A DNA stretch of 64,000 bases, taken from positions 103,664,410 through 103,728,409 of the forward strand of contig CM063284.1 in the NCBI GenBank assembly GCA_032173965.1, in the 5' to 3' direction. The notes beneath the pieces are model-generated. The model did no database searches. It worked only from the letters and a program-made list of their open reading frames with translations, and was not told the DNA's origin. The position numbers were made by a program, and so were the translations under genes. This stretch comes from Sitta carolinensis (lineage: Eukaryota; Chordata; Aves; Passeriformes; Sittidae). Below, one piece after another: positions 51,646-64,000 of this stretch (its first letter is position 1; each line of letters opens with the position of its first letter).

Positions 51646-51687
51646 GTACCAGTACCTCAAGGGTTTTCAATTCTCAGGTACTGGTAC
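51646..51687. repeat. Perfect hairpin, 12-bp arms, 18-base loop
   Basis: GTACCAGTACCT (51646-51657) and AGGTACTGGTAC (51676-51687) are exact reverse complements with an 18-base loop. The arms also carry internal GTAC palindromes. Outside the arms only one further wobble pair is possible. No terminal duplication suggesting a transposon was seen. Confidence 0.7.
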
Positions 51688-54600
51688 TAAGACTAGTTTC
51701 TCAAACAATACAACATTATATAACTTTATACATTGAGACTCTCCACTAATTTGTGTTGTCATTCAGAGCATCTAATCTCAGCCAGAACTCTGCAATACCA
51801 CATTTAAGAAGAAAGAATGTTGTGGCTTGTAAATGACGGGTATTACTAGGAATATGGAGAGGAATGGATCACTGCAGAGATTAAGGGATGGCCATTCCAA
51901 GATTCAAAGCTTTTATACAGGTGAACTCTAATTCTCTTCCTGACCCTAACATTTAGCAGAACAGTCTAGGATAGTGTGAAGAAAATTGTAGATGAATGTA
52001 AGAACATTTCCTTTACTGGAAAATAGAAAGAATGCACATTGCTAGGTACATCTTTCATCTCTAACAAAAAGATAACACTTAACTCTTCTGTAGATATTTT
52101 GCTTTGGAAAATTCAATAATGCCTTAAATTTCACTCCTGAGCAAATGCTTCTGCTATAGCAAATTTTTCCATTAGAAAAGCGTTCAAGCCAGAAAAGGAA
52201 TTATTGCCCAATAAACAAAGTTTGTCATTCACAGTATTCAGATAATGCACTTTAAGATAACAGCCACAGAAATTTGGATAAGACACTTGCGTGGAATTTG
52301 AGTCAGCTGCAGGGTTTAATATTTCAGTAATACTTTACAGTATTGGCATACTAAAGAGAAGAAAATGCTATCTTCACTCATGTAATCTCAAGGGATTTGT
52401 AATTGTTTCTGGTCAGCTACAAAAAACATTAAACTATTTTCCAATAGCAGTTGAAGAACCTGTGCAGTTCCTATCCACTTCCATGGGATTATCAGTAATG
52501 ATATTCCAAGGTTTTGTTCCCCACAGAAAAAATCCCAAATGGGACCATGGATTTCAAGTTCTTTTTGAAAAACAGTGGAAATATTTTGAAGAAATCCTTT
52601 GGAATGGTCTGTAGATCATGCAAAGTGGTCTGACATGAATGGAAAAAATATTTAAAATTGTAAGTAGTGTGATGTTTTCATAATCTAGCTTAAAATTATA
52701 ATGACCAGAACCAAAATCCTGGCTGAAAAATAACTTTAGTATTAGGGATCCAAAGAAGATTGATTATGTACAAAACTGAAAATAGCAAAAACTTCACTTT
52801 TGGGTTTTTTTTGGTGTTTTTGATGCACCACTAGCAGTGGGATTATCTGCAGTTCCCAAAGAAATTTTTTTCCCGTGGAAAATAATCCTCATTACTAGAA
52901 CTCACCTGCCCCATTCCAGAGGTAATACTGACTTAAATCAACTGCCACTTTTATTAGAACAGTTTAAGAAGTGGACTGGGAAGCATATTTCCACAGAAGG
53001 TGGATGCTTGATGAAATATAGCTTTTAACCCCATTTATGTGCATTCTTATGAGAAAACTTCTCTAAATTAGCTCCCTCTACTTTTCACTGTTTTCCCTAT
53101 TGCAAAATTCAGAAACAGTTCCCTGTGGAAAGAGACATGCTAACAATTCAGGTATTCGGGACAAATGTGTGTCTATCTCACAGTAAGAAAAATTAAGTCA
53201 AGGTACAGATTTCAGGCAGGCAGCCTTGCCCCTGTTGCTGCAGCTGCTCCTGCTGTTGCCTTCACCAGAGCCAGCAGCACCAACTGGCATTTGAGGCAGC
53301 AGGAGGTGGAGAAAGAGAATCTGTAGCTTGAGAAAGGAATATTCGAAGGATATGTGACTCTTTCTGCAGGAGATCTCTAACCTGGACATGTCTCACGGTT
53401 GTTGGCCAGAGCTATGTGTGAATAAGGTTTCTACAGTATTGTTAAAGAAAGAGAAAGAATCAGAACAGTGCAATATTTTAAAAAAGGAAACATGCTTAAT
53501 TTTAAATACACAAATAGCTTTGATTTTTAAGTGAGTAATATAATCACATGTGTTTGCAATCATATGATGTTTTAAAATAGGGATTGTATATTGCTACTTT
53601 TGGCATGGTATTTATGGTTGACTCTTAAAATAGAGAGTCTATCATTTAAAGATGTTAATAGTTAAATATATAATAGAACTTACAGTAATGTGTGGAATAG
53701 TACCATCAAGTAGGACTAGAAACTTTAAGACAAAGGGCAATTTACACAGTATACACTGATTCAATTTAAGTTTGATTTTACCAGTTCACAGTCAAACTGA
53801 GGAACTTTGAAAGCAGAAAGGGTCAGGAAGGTTTGTATTTCTCAACACACAGTTTCCTGGCAAGTAACAATTCAAAAACAAGTTGGAAAAAAATGAACTT
53901 TCTGAACCACTTAGAATACTACTTCTCTAATTCAAGTTTTGGGCTATGCCATTTAATGTGTCTGTCAATGACATGAAAGAAAACAGAAAAAGTATTTAGA
54001 GAAGGAGGGGGAAATAATGACAAGAACAGATTTCTATTACAAAGCAATATGGGTAACTTGTTTCTTAGGTAGAGTAAACCACTAGGTGCATCAATAGGCG
54101 ACAGATGGTTTTTACATCTGAAGCAAAGATGCAGGCAATCATCTATGACAGGAGACTCCACCCCAGGGAGCAATGTCTCTGAATAAGGTATTATGATCAT
54201 GGTGATAGCTAATTGTAATTCCAGTAAGAAACTTGATGTTGTCCTTCAGGATGTAACTGTTATGGCACTGATGTGAATATTACTGAAACACGTTTTGCAG
54301 TTTGGGCGTCCATACTTCAAGAAGGATCTTGAGAAACTAACCTAGATTGGAGAAGAACCCAGCCAACATTAAAGAGATGGAAACTACACCTTGAAGGTCG
54401 AGACTTAAGGACCTCAATCAATTTAGTGTATCAAAGAGAGGATTAAGAAATACTTTTATCGATCTGGAAGCATTTAAAATCAGATAAAAGATAACTCTGT
54501 CTAGAAAACAAAAAGTAATAATACCAAATCTCTGGAAGTAAACCTAAACATAATGATACCGAATTTTTGGCTGTAACACTGAGATTAAACTAATGTGCCA

Positions 54601-57600
54601 GTTTGAAGAGACAGGTGTTAATTACTGGGACTTGTAACCGAGGCCTGTGATGAACTCTGTAGCTCAAAAATCAACATGAGGAGCTTTTTTGAAAGGTGTG
54701 CTTAACTCCATCTCTGAGCATTAGTTAATGAACACAAACAGTGGAACTTCTGTGAATCTGAAATTTGGAAAAGCTTACCTACATTCTGTGAGCTGGCCTT
54801 AAGAACACTGAAAACTGTCACCTTCATTGCTAGAGAGCTGAATCACCCAAGCAAAATAATAAAATAGAGGGAATGCTAGAAAAAAAATTAAATGTGAATT
54901 GAAAAATGCCTCTTTAAAAAGAAAATTCAATTTCCTTTCTGATAAATATAGCACACTAGTTGAATTTTGATTCTTAAGAGGAATGATTCATCAGTGTTTT
55001 TCAACTTCTGTGGGGCATTTTGATAAAAATTTTACCGACAAGTTTAGATGGAAAACTAGACATAACTTTTGGATAGAAATTCTTCTTGTCCTCAGAGAAA
55101 ACGGGTTACTGAAACTTAAATGAAATTACCAAATTAGTCTATATGTTTAAAATAAATTTTCTCTGCCTCAGTTATAAAGGATAAAAGTGGGAAAAACCCA
55201 ATTAGGCTATCTTGTACTGTTGATTTATGGATGGCTTATTGGTTTAGATTGGTTCTAAATCTGCCTTCTTTAAACTAGTGTATTTTAGAATGGAAGTATT
55301 CTTTATATAAATACAAACCAATGTCCAAAAAACTATTTTAGACATATGGACTTGAAGACTTGATTTCTTCTATTCTTAATTCATTATTCTTTCTTAATTT
55401 ATTAAATTTATTCTTTTATAAAATGGTAAATGAAGTTAATTGGTTAACCTTTAAAATGGAAATTCTGTAGTGATTAGTTTCAAGCTCATGTGTGTTAGTG
55501 TTGTTTGCTTTTGCTTCAGCTAGCTGCAAACAATTAAAAATACTTGTTGGAAAAAAACCCTTTTCATGCATATTATTATAAAAAGTCATAAGTCAAGCAG
55601 TTTTCTCCTCTGACTAATTCTGGAAAGTAACAGCTAACACATCAGGTCCATATAGTCAAAATTATCTCTTTCTGGAAATTCCAAAACGTTGATCATGTCG
55701 TGGTACAGGACAAAGATTTAAAACCTAGAATTTGTCTCCCTGATACATAAGAGACCATAAGTGCTCACAGAAGAGGTTCCATTTCTAATGGCTCAAAACC
55801 TAAAAATTGCAATAGATATTATCCAACTCAGAAACATCCTAGGACTTCACTTTCAGTGTTTCTGATGGGCTTCTTCCTAGCAAAGAACTAACAGAGAAAA
55901 CAAAATTTTTCAGAGAGGAACTGAGATTAGATTTTGAATCTGCATGTGTAACTTAATTGTGTGGAAATCTCTTGTGCACAGAGATTAACTGGGGACTTCA
56001 AACAAAAAATTTTCACCTTTCCACATTCTTCAGAAAGTTATAACAAGATATTTTCTAGTTTTGCCTCTTTCAGAAGAGCAGAGGAGTACTCCATCTGGCC
56101 TAGTTACAAAGGTCAGCTCCTGAAAAATCCCATGGAACTGGAATACAATTAATATTACTGTTCTAATATATGTAAGCATACTAAAGAATTTCAAATACTG
56201 TTTATGAGTTAATACTTATGAATAAATAATATAATTTAAAAATCTGTTCGCAGCTATAAGCCTGCCAAAAAAAGGAGCAAATTAGGCAGAAATTGTATAT
56301 TTTGTGATCAGTCAATGGTAAAAAAAGTCAGCTTCTACTGAAGCAAACAGGAACAGGCAACATGAACTTGTATGAGAGCATTACAGGCCAAGTCACCCAT
56401 AACAGATTCCATATGAAGTAATTAGGATAACATCAGTTAAGAAATGCATTACGGTTGACAAAAAAAATGAGATAAGGAAAGAAATATTATATAGGATATC
56501 ATACAACACATCATTCTCCCACTACTTTTACAGTTTCTAGTCAGAGACAGCTGTATCTGAGTATTAGGTCTAGAAACTCTAGAAATCTCTATATTCATTA
56601 GTAACATAAAGAGTGTAAGGTTATTACTAAAGCTTCCACAGCACTAAAGTGCTTAACTTGGATTTGCCCCAAGTATTTTGATTCACTTAACTCCTATAAG
56701 ACCTAGAAAGCAGACCTAGCATACAAACGTTCACACCAGAAGGTGAAAGCAATTCGTTTTACCACTGACACTTAAGGACTTTAAAGCTGACATATCACAG
56801 CTATCCTACCTGTCAGGTTACTGCCATGTTTCCTCTTCTATAAATGTCCTCCTTTTTATTCCTGCAATATCTTCTTTTCCATGGATGCAGAAGAGGCCAG
56901 AGATTTTTTTTTCATTTGAGGAGAATAATTTGCTTCAAAGCTCTCTGTGTCTTTGATCCCAATAGAGACGCTACTCCAGGAATAAGGCTAGCTCAGTGTG
57001 GAACTATCCCTGTTAAATTTACATCATGAAACAATGCCTTAGCAGGATTCTGATTAAAATTTAGCAAAATTATTATCATTGTTACAGTTGTTACTGTTAT
57101 TGCAGAGACTCATAACTGTCGGCTTTTTTTTAAACTCATTACAGAGTTTTGAATGTTAATGTATATTGAAATCTGTAAATGGTGAAAGTTCACTCCTTCA
57201 AATTTTCTTATCTTATACCCGGAAAAAATAAAAATAAAAATTCAGGAATTTTCAACCCAGATGAGATACAGATGATGCTATAGGAATAGGAAGGAAGATG
57301 TGTTTTAAGAAATTAGCTGTTGTTGGATATTCAACATTTCTATAAATGTACAGCTATTTCAAATGCTAACACTGTGTCAAAATCTATTTTAAATAACTAC
57401 AGTGCACCAGGAAGTGCCAAATTTTTATTCCTTGCCATGAAGTGTGTCTATTTCCATCTTTTTTCAGATTAGAGTTCTCCAGTGTTCTCTAACTTTGTAA
57501 AGACCACCTGAAAAATGTATTTTTGATGACCAAGCAAGCCATCCAGGCTTATGATATGTTGATGGATTCATTGCACTGACAGTCAGATAATGTTTAAATA

Positions 57601-59080
57601 CTGGTTTTTTCTTAGAATACGTAACCCTGAACATGTTGTTGTCCCTAATTCACATCCTAAGTGGTCTCATATTTTATGCTATGGTTAATGCTACACATGT
57701 TGGAACTACCTAAGTTCATAGCCAGTACACTGGGGAAATCTGCACTTGCAAGATCATCTGCTGGTGGTGAAAGAGCCACCATTACTTCAACTCCTCTTAC
57801 AAGAAGAAAGGTTGTACACAGAATACCATAAGGTTGTGTATGCAGAGAAATCAGGTGAAGGAACTGTACACCCTGGAAACCAAGAACAGCATGGAAAGAG
57901 GTCAATCTTGCTCTTTTTTGGGGGTTTATTTTAGTGGGCAGAGATAACATTTTTAATTATGGCCAGGCAAAGTGAGTGAATGTGCACATATGTTGGCATT
58001 TAAATGACTTCAGTGTGCAAGAAAATTCCATCTCTCCTTACTTGCCATGAAAAGAATCAGCTCAGGTCACTTTCCAAGTGTTGGTAATGCTTCAGTTGCC
58101 AGTAGACAATGGTTATAGCAAATTAAGCATCTGAACAACTAATAAACCTCTATTTTTAGAGCCAGGAGCCCTTTATCTGCCCATATACTATGGCTCAATT
58201 GCAGTCCTTTCACATTAGACATTCTGTCTAAGGAGCTCTTCCATTGTTGCCATGTTTTTTAGACAACAAATTATCTTTCACTTACATTCCTTCAAATCTA
58301 CCCCTATTGTTCAAATTCCCACAAAGTCTGTGTAAAACTAAACATAAATTCCAATATGTTCTGTTACCAGCTTGAGCTACATTAATAAAGAAATTCTGAT
58401 TTAGGACACATGCAAGCTAATAAATGCTTAATATAATAGTTCTCATTTACTGCATATTTATTTTCCAGTTTAGTTTTTATTACCTTGTAAATTTATTATT
58501 TTAATTAACTATTAGCAACCCTCCTGGGAAATAAACACTGCAGAAGACATCCTCACATGATCTGTTATAACTTCTAAAATGTGTGCATCTGTAGATGGAG
58601 TAACAGGAAAAACTGAGGTGCACTGGACAGTTATATTACCAAGGATCGACTCTACAGGTTCCTCATGCTCACTCATTGCTAGCTATCTCTATTTCTGTTT
58701 TCAATATGCTTTTAGTAAGTAACATGCAGACAAAGCCTCATTTTATTTCACTGCAGAGTTCATTTTTCCCATCTAGTCACCACCGAGTATTGTAACAGTA
58801 AAACTGAGAAGGGGAACTTTGAGTTTGATTGTAGTGGAAATGCAGTGCACAAAGGATATTTCAGTTTTCCCCTGCAGAGCAGCAAGGTTCTAATTTACTT
58901 TGCTGTTTGGTTATGGGTTGCTTGTTTGATTTTTTTTTTCAAGTTTAGCAGGAATGCTAATGCTGCTTTACAATGGTATCTTTGTATTTAAAATGATAAA
59001 GTTGGTAGAATCTTCTCTATGAGATACAATTAACTAAAATATTTCTGCCAAGTCATAAAACACTTCCTCTGCTTGATTTT

Positions 59081-59159
59081 AAAAAACCAAACAACAAACC
59101 AACAAATAAAAAACCCACAAACAAACAAACAAACAAAAAAACCAAAGAACACAAAAAAC
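59081..59159 (+). repeat. A-rich (CAAA)n simple repeat
   Basis: Roughly 80 bases made almost only of A with regularly spaced C, with a perfect (CAAA)n core at 59118-59140. Confidence 0.92.
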
Positions 59160-59897
59160 TAACTGAACAAAGGAAATGACAGGCCTTTTTGTGGCTATTT
59201 GCAGAATAAGAGAATATTACTAGCCTCTGAATAACTCAAGCTGTTGGTTTTAATGTACTGGTTTTCTGTACCTGGTGAATATACATCACCCATTTATTTT
59301 AAATAAATAACATAAATTATCTCTGATGACTGCTCTAAATTATTCCTGATTGTCCTTGTTTCTATTTGCATGGATCTACTACCTTTGCCTTCAAACAGTG
59401 TCCTAGGGCATATGCTACCAGCCGAATGGCAAAACCATTGCAAGGAAAACACTTCTTTAACATTAGCAGTGTGAATTTCTCAAAATACAAGCCAGTCATA
59501 AGGCTACATTTTTGCTTCATAAACACAAAGAAATTTTTAACATAAGCTCTTACTCTGTGTTTATCAAATATCACTTAAATGAATTAGTCAATAACTCTTG
59601 CCTGTTTATATTCACACATTGCAAAGACCATTAGAATGATTTAGCATGCTTTGTTCAGTAGAACAAAGAATTGCAGAAATATCACAAAGGGTGATTTGTA
59701 AGATACTTTATAATTGGACGCACTTTTGTTTTCCATGTCCCTGGTAGTTTAAAAAAATGGAATTCCAAGTTCACTGGTGTCAGGAATAATGTCCTTCATG
59801 CAAGGCAAAAAATAAATCTGTGGAGAACCACATTCATTATATTGTTTTTCTTTCTCTCTGCATCTCCCTTTTGTAATTTCAATTGCAACTTTTTTCC

Positions 59898-59917
59898 TTT
59901 TTTTTTTTTTTTTTTTT
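59898..59917. repeat. T homopolymer, 20 bases
   Basis: An uninterrupted run of 20 T, preceded by a T5CC segment. No retrocopy signal is adjacent. Confidence 0.9.
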
Positions 59918-62310
59918 AGTATAATAGCTTTGACATACACAAATTCAAGCATTATAATCTGCATCTCAATCATGCATAATTATTTTCTGTCTTTGTTGCA
60001 CCAGAACAAGCAGTGGAATGAATGACCCAGGGTTTGACTGAGAATGAAATTGGGGTGAGAACTAGCTGTATGAAATAAAAAATGAAAAACATTAGAGCAG
60101 AGCCTGAAGTCGAAAAGGTGACTGGAAGAATTGGTATGAGTTATAATGTTACCTTTTCTGAGGACACAAATTCTTTATAAAATAGCTAAATAGGTCAGGA
60201 GTTTTGAATTTGATATCAAAGTGTTCTTTTTCAGTTGAAAATATGGGTTTTGATGAGGGACTTCACATGTATGTATAGAATTTGGAGCTTTATAGTGCTT
60301 TAGTGCTGTCAAATTTAGTACTTTAACACTGAGAGTTTAAAAAATTATTATAGTCTAAGGGAATGGAGATATATTACTGGATTTCAAAGCCAAAACTAAT
60401 TTTCTCCTCTTTCAGTATCCACTTACTCTTGGAAAGACCAGATATGGTTTTCTTGACCCTGATGTTCACATGGGTTCAGAATAACAAACCTTGCTGTCTT
60501 GATATGGCAGTGGATCAGCTGTTGCCAGTAAAGAGATCAGCAATTCTTCCTCTCTGGCCAACTCAGCACCTTCTGACAGCTCTCTGGAGTTAACAGCCTC
60601 ATGTCAGGTCAAATTGGTACCTTGCCTCCATGGAGCCAGCAGCTTCAGTCACTTGCTAAGTATCTCTCAGAGAGAGATGTTCTGTACTGCAACCCTAGTT
60701 ACAGACATGAGATTCTGGAGGCTCAAAAGTACCTATTAAACTTTTTTTATAAGTTGCTTAGGTGGGGAGAAAAATTAAATTTAATGTCAAATTAGCTAAG
60801 CACCAAGAAAGTCCACTTATGAGCTAGGAGCCAGAAGATTAGCCATTGGCTAAATATGCAGTGTCTTTTTTATTTTATTGAGTATGTATGTGTCCAAAAC
60901 TACTTCAAAATATTTATTAACTTTCTACTTTCAATTTATTTTGCCTATTTTTTCACCACATAAGAGGTAATGATGTCTAGAGAACTTGTTTTAACAGTGA
61001 TAAAAGTTTAAGGTTTAGCACTTAAAAAGGCATTCATTCCCTTCTTCTGACACTGCCTCTGGATACAGGGGTATGTATTCTAATCTAGGATAAAATAGAG
61101 CTAACAAAGCAGCAGTGAAGGCAGCTAGGAAATGGCAAGTTGATGAACAGTGGTACAAAGAGCTTCTCAGAGGGCAATACTTAGAACTGCAAGTACTAAA
61201 TTGAGAGGGTATGCTCCAGGACAGAGGCCAAAACCCCCATTCTATAGATGTTTATGTACATGTTCCACCTTACCCTTAGGAGTAACCTTGCTAGCTGTCA
61301 CTGCACTGAGAACCTACATCTGGAACGTGCTGAGCACTGGGCATGCACAGCTTCCAACTCTCAGAGAAGTCATGGGACTTGATGGATTGTATTCTGCCTG
61401 TACCAATCAGGAGTGACTCTTTGTACATGCTTCAGTGCGCAAAGAAAATGCTCCTTCATCACACAGAAAAATATGTGATACTCATTTTACAGAGAGTATG
61501 CAGAAAGCTCCTCAGCTTAGGGTAATAAGGTCACTTCAAATCCTACACAGCTTTTCTCCCTGTCCTACTACCTCCTGCCAAACAGTCCTGCTCTTGGCCT
61601 TTCAACTGTGTACAGCTCTTACCCTCACCATCACACTCATAACTGAAACATTTGAAGAGGTAGAGCTCCCTCTCATATATGTAGGAAAACCTTGCCCCTG
61701 TGGGAAAACCTTTCCAGAGAAGCATAAATTGGGCCATATATACCAGTTTCTGTTCTCTTCACATGTAATCAATATCATGGCTGTAAGAACATATGCAAGC
61801 ATTAATTCTGATTAATGTTTATTGCACAGTTAGCATGCCCTTAACTTCTAAAACTAATTGGCCTTGTTCTTGAGCTTAGATGCTTTATAAAGCATAGCTG
61901 TCTGTGACTCTTGCTGCAGCCTTTTAAGACACATGGCTTATGCAAAATTTTCAGAGCAATCAGATGGTTGAACTTTTACTTAGTCCCTTACCCAGATTAA
62001 ATACTTCTTCAACACAGAGAAAATTCTGAGATCAAAAGCTTTTGATACCTTTCCATAAAATTCATTTTGTAAATGTAAGTGATATCTGGATGTTTTCTCC
62101 TATGTTTAGAAGCTGAAATGGATGCCCTGAACTCAGTTAACAAATTCTCAATTAAAATATTGATATGACTGAAACAAAAAGACTCTTCTATTAGCTGAAT
62201 GAGTGAGTTGGCCTTAAGCCTGCAGACCTCCCTCTTTGGTATACAGCTAGTTGCAGAGCTAAGCTTTGTTGCCTTCAACGATGTTCTTCCCTTGCATTCC
62301 CTTCTTTTCC

Positions 62311-62819
62311 CTAGCGGGATTCTTCTAGAATCACAGAATCATTGACAAAGATGTTTAACAGTGCTGGATCCAATACCGACCCCTGAGGAATGTAAATTGT
62401 CACTGATCTCCTCTTGGACATGGAGCTCTTGACCACAACCCTTTGAATGCAACCATCCATCCAGTTCCTTATCCAGCAAGTGATCCATCTGTCAAATACA
62501 CAACTGTCCAGTTTAGGGACAAGGATGTCTTGTGGGACAGTGTCAAATGCTTTGCAGAAGTCCAGGTAGATGACATCTGTTGCTCTTCACTTACCAAGCA
62601 AGCCTGTAACCCATCACAGAAGGTCCTCACATTTGTAGGGCAAAATTTGCCCTCAGTGAAGTCATGCTGGTTGTCACCACTTACTCCCCTATTTTCCTTA
62701 CCTTCCATCCACAGTCTTGCTCCCACTTTATTAGCTCTCTGAAAGACACTATTTTGTTCTATACTTGCAAAGCACTTGGCACTGGAGGACTGATCATCCT
62801 GAGCATAGCTGTTAGGCAT
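62311..62819 (-). pseudogene. Decayed CR1 ORF2 reverse transcriptase, palm domain part
   Basis: ORF2 of CR1 encodes an endonuclease and a reverse transcriptase that copy the element's own RNA at a nicked genomic site. Here two minus-strand frames preserve part of the RT. The first (62819 down to about 62586) contains QHDFTEGKFCPTNV, equivalent to the conserved QHGFxKGxSCLTNL block. The second (about 62589 down to a TAG at 62311-62313) contains VIYLDFCKAFD at 62574-62542, which is RT motif A with its catalytic Asp retained, then WIRNWMDGCIQRVVV and PQGSVLDPALLNIF at 62388-62347, which is motif B. A TGA upstream of motif A in that frame and the change of frame near 62587 show at least one frameshift. 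The catalytic motif C (the DD pair), endonuclease and C-terminus are absent, so it is inactive. Confidence 0.88.
62330..62760 (-). mobile_element. CR1 LINE internal fragment (reverse transcriptase region)
   Basis: Unlike every other CR1 copy here, this minus-strand fragment comes from the middle of ORF2. Reading leftwards it carries sequence for the segment before RT motif A, motif A itself and the PQG block of motif B, then stops. The words CAGCATGACTTCACTGAGGG, TACCTGGACTTCTGCAAAGC and CCTCAGGGGTCGGTATTGGA (minus strand) are diagnostic. At its left edge (62330-62341) the fragment abuts GAATCACAGAATC, which resembles the CR1 3' terminal repeat. This raises the possibility of an internal deletion joining the RT region to the element's end, though the overlap may be coincidental. 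Confidence 0.9.
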
Positions 62820-64000
62820 TCCAACAATATGAATATTAAAAAATCGTTTTTGTTAAAGACAGCTACTAAATTGGGGTACACCCATTATGTACAGAGTTGT
62901 TTTGATTACATGGGATGCAAAGGGATGAAATTTGCAATATGTTTTCCATAATATGGTCACAGAAACGTTAAAAAATAAGCAGGCACAGCGTCACAAGCAA
63001 CTGAGAACGTATTTCTCAGGATTCATGCCACCTTTAAGTGGAACTTGTTATCTTATCTTATGGCATGTAATTCCAGGAGGAGGAGAATATATGTCTTTCT
63101 ACTGTCTGCTGACAGCAGGAGATAATTCATCATCCAGTAAAGCTCTTTCCATCCTAGTTCTTGGCCTAAATCCAGATTGTCCTAGGTCCAGAATACACTG
63201 GCTTTAGCTAGATCAGCTTGTAATTGGCCTTTGGCTAACTCCTCTATGAGCCCAGTCTGATACTGGAATGTAACTATTCAAAGCTGGTTTATTTGATGCT
63301 GTTAGATGAGTTTGTTTTCATGGACTGAGCACATTTTAAGCTCGGTTGATCTTTTTAGAAAGTAAATCAAATTATCAGACCTTGTACAGGAAATTAAAAA
63401 ATGGTGAGATATATAGAAGAGGCCACCTTACCAGCTCTTTTGACCTTAAACTGTATTAATTTCTTTCCTGAATGAAACTGTCTGCTTTAAATAGACACCA
63501 CTTGCTTCGGTCAGGGCAAGTGAGAATATGGTTGGTGGTCTTGGGTTCAGTCATGCAGGTGATTTAGAGCAGTTCAACAGCAGTTTAAAAACCAACAGCT
63601 CTTTGCTTCCACTGTCTGCCACTTTCCATTAAAGAATATTGGATGATAACCAGACCACAAGGTAAAAACAAAGTATTAAATTATCAGAACAGAATAGCAT
63701 CACACTCACCTGTCACAGAGGTATTTATAATTGTATTTAGCAATCTCTAGAATTTACTTTCTGCTTTATTTTAGAGCTTCAAATGAAACCATTTAAATAT
63801 ATATGAAAGTGAATACCAAAATAATCTTTATGTTTCAATATAAGGTCTACTTAGCTACTTTGGGAGAAAAAGAGTATAATCTCAAGTGCTTCCTTCAAAA
63901 GATTATTTAAAATTGAAGAAATGGGACTCTACCTCAGGAATCTGCTCAAGAGAATAACAGAAACCCTATAGAGATGAAGTAACAGGTCAGACTGGATATA
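62761..64000. other. Unique non-coding DNA, no gene seen
   Basis: No further CR1 similarity is evident upstream (on the minus strand) of the RT relic, so the element is truncated there. The remaining sequence to the window end is AT-rich and unremarkable. The 95- and 91-codon plus-strand frames at 62664-62951 and 62932-63207 are unrecognised and partly antisense to the RT relic. Confidence 0.6.

Larger units (their letters stand above)
49683..62329. other. Unique non-coding DNA, no gene seen
   Basis: Apart from a degraded CR1 end at 51296-51362, a 24-base-period duplication (AAAGGTATTACAAAG at 51358-51372 and 51382-51396), a hairpin at 51646-51687 and simple A/T tracts near 59.1 and 59.9 kb, nothing is recognisable. 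The base composition is strongly AT-rich. A slightly GC-richer patch with CTG/CAG words lies at about 53210-53300. The frames near 60.4-61.8 kb (up to 126 codons) do not resemble any family I know. Confidence 0.6.

Noticed and set aside
61435..61815. Plus-strand frame with a zinc-finger-like stretch (CPCGKTFPEKHKLGH).
   Set aside because: The cysteines are spaced C-x1-C and the Cys-to-His spacing is one short of C2H2, with no second finger or linker. The resemblance is most likely accidental.
1..64000. Search for tRNA, rRNA, operons, plasmid or phage features.
   Set aside because: No conserved RNA-gene box sequences or compact coding organisation was seen; the CR1 content and AT-rich unique DNA fit a bird nuclear genome.

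Overview
This window looks like non-coding nuclear DNA from a bird. It is AT-rich and CpG-poor. The six-frame reading gives only short, mutually overlapping open frames (none over 145 codons), as expected of untranslated DNA. It contains a dozen decayed, 5'-truncated copies of CR1, the dominant LINE retrotransposon of sauropsid genomes. The copies carry the characteristic avian CR1 3' ends (CCTTCCAACCCAAACCATTCTATG-like tails and, on the other strand, AATCATAGAAT-like starts). The CR1 subfamilies point to a bird, probably a neoavian one. I see no bacterial, organellar or viral gene organisation, no tRNA or rRNA, and no CRISPR.

Layout. 1-6.8 kb: unique AT-rich DNA with small homopolymer tracts. 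6.8-7.8 kb: two minus-strand CR1 copies in tandem. 7.8-12.5 kb: unique sequence with a 39-base T run and two stretches that look like conserved non-coding DNA. 12.5-12.9 kb: a plus-strand CR1 tail followed by a GC-rich patch. 13.7-29.9 kb: a long interval without retroelements, holding a local CpG cluster (16.6-16.9 kb), a splice-acceptor-led open frame (17.77-17.96 kb) and a GC-rich block with a minus-strand poly(A)-signal-like motif (25.4-25.7 kb). 30-40 kb: three CR1 relics and a 35-base T run. 43.1-45.0 kb: a CR1 cluster with two plus-strand copies and one minus-strand copy, plus a TA microsatellite. 46.7-52 kb: a second acceptor-led open frame, a CA microsatellite, a well-preserved minus-strand CR1, a degraded CR1 end and a 12-bp-arm hairpin. 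52-62 kb: unique AT-rich DNA. 62.3-62.8 kb: a minus-strand CR1 fragment unlike the others, because it holds part of the reverse transcriptase palm domain rather than the 3' end.

Functionally, no gene can be assigned with confidence. The window is an intergenic desert or the interior of one or more very long introns. The retrotransposon relics are dead: truncated, frameshifted and lacking any complete ORF. I found no convincing new biological system. The most useful leads are the RT palm relic, the two acceptor-led open frames, the CpG cluster, the perfect hairpin, the inverted CR1 pair, and several stretches worth testing for sequence conservation.
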